In this document: positions 40,805 to 42,751 of the stretch, piece after piece
Position numbering within the stretch: position 1 is the stretch's first letter
Layout of the letters: each line of letters opens with the position of its first letter
Assembly: GCA_017559855.1 (NCBI GenBank)
Contig: JAFYQP010000016.1
Coordinates: 68,509 to 111,259 of the forward strand
Direction of reading: 5' to 3'
Source: Clostridia bacterium
GTDB taxonomy: Bacteria > Bacillota > Clostridia > Oscillospirales > JAAYXM01
Length of the DNA: 42,751 nucleotides
Notes under the pieces: generated by a model
Database searches by the model: none
Told to the model about the DNA's origin: nothing
What the model saw: the letters and a program-made list of their open reading frames with translations, nothing else
Program-made: the position numbers and the translations under genes

Positions 40805-41035
40805 TTACTCAGTAATGTAGGGAAGGAGTGCAATGTGACGTGCTCTCTTGATAGCCTCAGTAAGCTGACGCTGATGAGCAGCACAAACGCCGGTCATTCT
40901 ACGCGGTAAAATCTTGGAACGCTCAGAAAGATAACGACGAAGTTTAGCAACATCCTTGTAATCAATATGTTCTACCTTATCAACGCAGAAGGAACAAACT
41001 TTTCTACGCTTACGGTTCTTCATATTCTTATCCAT
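40805..41035 (-). CDS. rpsR: 30S ribosomal protein S18
   Basis: Binds S6 on the 30S platform. 76 residues: [40 protein letters not shown] and [20 protein letters not shown] are diagnostic. The Cys residues (CSFC and GVC) keep the zinc-binding form. GGAGG precedes the ATG. Last gene of rpsF-ssb-rpsR. Confidence 0.97.
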   Translation of the reverse strand: MDKNMKNRKRRKVCSFCVDKVEHIDYKDVAKLRRYLSERSKILPRRMTGVCAAHQRQLTEAIKRARHIALLPYITE

Positions 41036-41056
41036 TACGGTTTACCTCCTTATAAA

Positions 41057-41533
41057 TTAAAACGGAAGTTCTCCATCATCACCGAAAAGTTCTTCGAAAT
41101 CAGAACCCGGTGCAGCAGGTGCGGTAAAATCATTCTGATAACCGCCATTAAAGTCAGCATTCTGCGAAGGTGCAGGAGCTGATGCCGGAGCGGAGAAACC
41201 TTCACTCTTCTTGGACTCTGCAAAGAAGCATTCGTCCGCAACCACTTCGGTAGTGGTACGATTATTACCGTCACGGTCTTTCCAATTACGAACCTGGATA
41301 CGACCGGTAACAGCAACTAACTGTCCCTTACGGAACCACTTAGAAACAAATTCTGCCGTGTTACGCCACGCAACGATGTTGATAAAATCAACGGTCTGCT
41401 GACCTTCGGATGCATTGCGAGAGAAACCACGGTCAACAGCAAGAGAGAATGTTACAACAGGAACGTTGCCCTGTGTATAACGAAGTTCCGGATCCTTTGT
41501 TAAGCGACCCATAAGGATAGCCTTATTAAGCAT
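41057..41533 (-). CDS. ssb: Single-stranded DNA-binding protein
   Basis: Coats single-stranded DNA and recruits repair and replication proteins. 158 residues: OB fold (MLNKAILMGRLTKDPELRYT, FSLAVDRGF, FINIVAWRNTAEFV), a Pro/Ala-rich linker and the acidic tip GDDGELPF that binds partner proteins. GAGGAGG precedes the ATG. It lies between rpsF and rpsR, the usual Firmicutes order. Confidence 0.97.
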   Translation of the reverse strand: MLNKAILMGRLTKDPELRYTQGNVPVVTFSLAVDRGFSRNASEGQQTVDFINIVAWRNTAEFVSKWFRKGQLVAVTGRIQVRNWKDRDGNNRTTTEVVADECFFAESKKSEGFSAPASAPAPSQNADFNGGYQNDFTAPAAPGSDFEELFGDDGELPF

Positions 41534-41547
41534 AACGTAACCTCCTC

Positions 41548-41847
41548 TTACTTCTCGTCCTTGCAGACGATGATAGAACGCATAACGCCCTCAGTGATCT
41601 TGTAGACACGGTCAAGTTCAGCCGGGAAAGACGGCACACTCTCAAACTCGATAAGAGTGTAGTAACCCTCGTACATATCATTGATAGCATATGCAAGACG
41701 GCGCTTACCCCACTCATCAACGTTGGTAATAGTAGCATTCTTCTCGATGAGAGTCTTTACCTTCTCGATGAGTTCCTTCACCTTCTCCTCGCCGGCAGTT
41801 AAGTCAGCGATGAAGATTGTCTCGTACTTAGCACTTACTTTTGCCAT
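41548..41847 (-). CDS. rpsF: 30S ribosomal protein S6
   Basis: 99 residues binding 16S rRNA with S18. KYETIFIADLTAGEEKVKEL, WGKRRLAYAINDMYEGYYTL and YKITEGVMRSIIV match S6. The start is the ATG at 41845-41847, 10 bases after GGAGG; the longer frame lies in the leader. First gene of the rpsF-ssb-rpsR operon. Confidence 0.97.
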   Translation of the reverse strand: MAKVSAKYETIFIADLTAGEEKVKELIEKVKTLIEKNATITNVDEWGKRRLAYAINDMYEGYYTLIEFESVPSFPAELDRVYKITEGVMRSIIVCKDEK

Positions 41848-41875
41848 AGTTTTTACACCTCCTTTTGGACTTTTG

Positions 41876-41897
41876 GCCTCCACTCCTTGGTGGAAGC
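41876..41897 (-). promoter_or_regulatory. Leader hairpin before rpsF (possible S6:S18 element)
   Basis: GCTTCCAC pairs with GTGGAGGC (one G-U) around CAAGGA in the 60-nt leader. Firmicutes rpsF leaders often carry an S6:S18-binding hairpin; I could not confirm its conserved bulge here. Confidence 0.45.
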
Positions 41898-41914
41898 AAG
41901 GATTTATCTCTATT

Positions 41915-41942
41915 ATTATACCTAATTTTAATCTTTTGTCAA
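41915..41942 (-). promoter_or_regulatory. Sigma-A promoter for rpsF-ssb-rpsR
   Basis: On the minus strand, TTGACA, 16 bases, then TATAAT, diverging from the queT promoter 9 bases away. Confidence 0.88.
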
Positions 41943-41951
41943 GACTTTTTA

Positions 41952-41979
41952 TTGACTTTTTCTTTTTTTATGGTAAAAT
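41952..41979 (+). promoter_or_regulatory. Sigma-A promoter for queT
   Basis: TTGACT, 16 bases, then TAAAAT with a TGG extension. Transcription would begin near 41986, leaving a 43-nt leader. Confidence 0.75.
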
Positions 41980-41994
41980 TATAGAGTAAATTTA

Positions 41995-42028
41995 ATGGGT
42001 GGCAACACCCCATGTATGGAGGAAAACC
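41995..42028 (+). promoter_or_regulatory. Candidate preQ1-I-like riboswitch before queT
   Basis: ATGGG (41995-41999) pairs with CCCAT (42009-42013). The 9-nt loop TGGCAACAC starts with U and ends in AC, and the tail is A-rich (GGAGGAAAACC) leading into the start codon. Loop GG could pair with tail CC to make a compact pseudoknot covering the ribosome site, as in preQ1 class I elements such as the Thermoanaerobacter one. The tail is not a strict match to the known consensus. Confidence 0.45.
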
Positions 42029-42508
42029 ATGAAAAAAACCTCTTTTCTTTCCCGTGCAGGGATAATCGCCGCAATTTATGCGGTACTCACTCTGGCAGTT
42101 CCCTTTATAGGGTTCGGGCCAATACAATTCCGAATAAGCGAAGCAATGTGCGTCCTTCCCCTATTCTTCCCTGAATCGGTTTTGGGACTTTTTATAGGAT
42201 GCCTTGTTTCAAACTCTGTCGGTATGGCATTTGGTATGACAACGCCTTGGGATATCCTTATCGGCTCCCTTGCAACACTTATCGCTGCCATAATTACAAG
42301 GAAAATAAAACAGGATCTTCTCGTTCCCCTGCCCTCCGTCCTGGTAAACGCACTAATGATTGGCACAATGCTTACCTTTGTTATTATGCCGGAATTCAAA
42401 CTTGTCCCCTTGTTATACAATATTTTAACCGTAGGTCTTGGTCAGTTTTTATCCTGCTATTTACTCGGTATCCCCCTTTTAAAAATACTTAAAAAGAGAT
42501 TTAAATAA
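42029..42508 (+). CDS. queT: QueT-family queuosine-precursor transporter (ECF S component)
   Basis: Membrane substrate-binding subunit that takes up a queuosine precursor such as preQ1 with a shared ECF energy module. 159 residues with about five to six helices. AGIIAAIYAVLTLAVPFIGF, GPIQFRISEAMCVLPLFFPE and GLFIGCLVSN are characteristic of QueT. The ATG follows GGAGGAAAACC; a longer frame runs through the leader hairpin and lacks a ribosome site. A strong terminator follows. Confidence 0.9.
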   Translation: MKKTSFLSRAGIIAAIYAVLTLAVPFIGFGPIQFRISEAMCVLPLFFPESVLGLFIGCLVSNSVGMAFGMTTPWDILIGSLATLIAAIITRKIKQDLLVPLPSVLVNALMIGTMLTFVIMPEFKLVPLLYNILTVGLGQFLSCYLLGIPLLKILKKRFK

Positions 42509-42510
42509 CA

Positions 42511-42547
42511 AACGGCTGTGGTCATAACCCACAGCCGTTATTTTATA
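42511..42547 (+). terminator. Terminator after queT
   Basis: AACGGCTGTGG pairs with CCACAGCCGTT, followed by ATTTTATAA. Confidence 0.9.
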
Positions 42548-42552
42548 ATGAA

Positions 42553-42584
42553 AAAAGATGCGTGGAGAATTCCACGCATCTTTT
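42553..42584 (-). terminator. Terminator of the gene entering from the right edge
   Basis: AAAAGATGCGTGGA pairs with TCCACGCATCTTTT around GAAT; on the minus strand TTTTTTCATTATAAAA follows. Confidence 0.88.
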
Positions 42585-42605
42585 ATTTAGTTTAAGTTAT
42601 ATAAC

Positions 42606-42751
42606 TTATGCCTTTGCACCAAGCCACTTAGCAGCGTTAACACCCTCAAGTGCTACTGCATCGCCGTAAACGTACTCGCCGCTTACTACGAGGTAGGGCT
42701 TCGCAATTACTTCCTTACCGAAGTTTGCTTCTGCAATTGCGGTAAAGAGTG
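42606..42751 (-). CDS. C-terminal end of an unidentified protein (cut by window edge)
   Basis: The last 47 residues of a minus-strand gene: FTAIAEANFGKEVIAKPYLV, then VSGEYVYGDAVALEGVN and a stop after LGAKA. The pattern of a short strand pair ending in V-Y-G-D resembles C-terminal domains of secreted clostridial surface proteins, but this is too little to assign. The terminator at 42553-42584 supports a real gene end. Confidence 0.7.
   Translation of the reverse strand, partial: LFTAIAEANFGKEVIAKPYLVVSGEYVYGDAVALEGVNAAKWLGAKA

Overview
The window is about 42.7 kb of dense, low-GC chromosomal DNA from a spore-former-type member of the Firmicutes, most likely class Clostridia. The evidence is strong GGAGG-type ribosome binding sites, many hairpin-plus-U-tract terminators, a BofA-like and a YaaL-like gene, a SigI/RsgI pair, a long-form HPF, an rpsF-ssb-rpsR operon, a CD1247-type zinc-ribbon protein and CCA-encoding tRNA genes. 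I see no phage, transposon, CRISPR array or rRNA. The genus cannot be fixed from the sequence alone.

Layout, left to right. 1-2465 (minus): prfA, a Sua5/TsaC gene and a coaE cut by the window edge. 2569-9449 (minus): a type IIA topoisomerase pair (B then A subunit), an unrecognised protein and an ABC-F ATPase, tightly packed. 9596-11294 (plus): a YaaL-like gene, bofA, then a CorA-type Mg2+ transporter behind a regulated-looking leader. 11358-12013 (plus): tRNA-Val, Gly, Arg, His, Gln and Lys. 12084-12304: two tandem promoter-hairpin-terminator units that look like paralogous small RNAs. 12363-16434 (minus): a membrane-anchored protein, an EndoA/MazF-type RNase, alr, a lipoprotein, nnrD and a membrane protein. 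16446-18430 (minus): ilvN and ilvB. 18641-20002 (plus): a MATE transporter. 20029-24248 (minus): a 52-residue ORF, pyrE, hpf, htpG and a LUD-domain protein. 24316-27258 (minus): a secreted copper-amine-oxidase-N-like protein, sigI and rsgI. 27359-29378 (minus): a TetR regulator with a two-gene ABC-2 exporter. 29502-30699 (minus): a small membrane protein, rpsI and rplM with a structured leader. 30970-33537 (plus): a TtcA-family protein, a cyclophilin and proA. 33725-35842 (plus): an SPFH/zinc-ribbon protein and a membrane partner. 35896-38808 (minus): a Cys/Asp-rich protein, efp, aroQ, an endonuclease IV-like TIM barrel and yqeG. 38889-39766 (plus): an unknown protein and tRNA-Leu. 40152-41847 (minus): mntP, rpsR, ssb and rpsF. 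42029-42508 (plus): queT. The window ends in the 3' end of another minus-strand gene.

Most of the content is housekeeping: translation (prfA, rpsI, rplM, rpsF, rpsR, efp, hpf, tRNAs, Sua5, TtcA-like), DNA topology and replication (topoisomerase, ssb), amino-acid, nucleotide and cofactor synthesis (ilvBN, proA, aroQ, pyrE, coaE, nnrD, alr) and ion balance (corA, mntP).

The most interesting signals are regulatory. (1) The corA leader has a 22-codon upstream ORF starting M-S-P-D-P, like the MgtL leader peptide, with mutually exclusive hairpins, one burying the corA ribosome binding site. (2) The tandem small-RNA-like genes at 12084-12304 match no family I know. (3) A C5/CGAA promoter resembling a SigI site lies upstream of the secreted-protein/sigI/rsgI cluster, suggesting an autoregulated envelope-sensing operon. 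(4) The queT leader has a compact pseudoknot candidate with preQ1-I-like layout. Other points of note are a MazF-type gene with no adjacent antitoxin, divergent topoisomerase motifs and a short IlvB.
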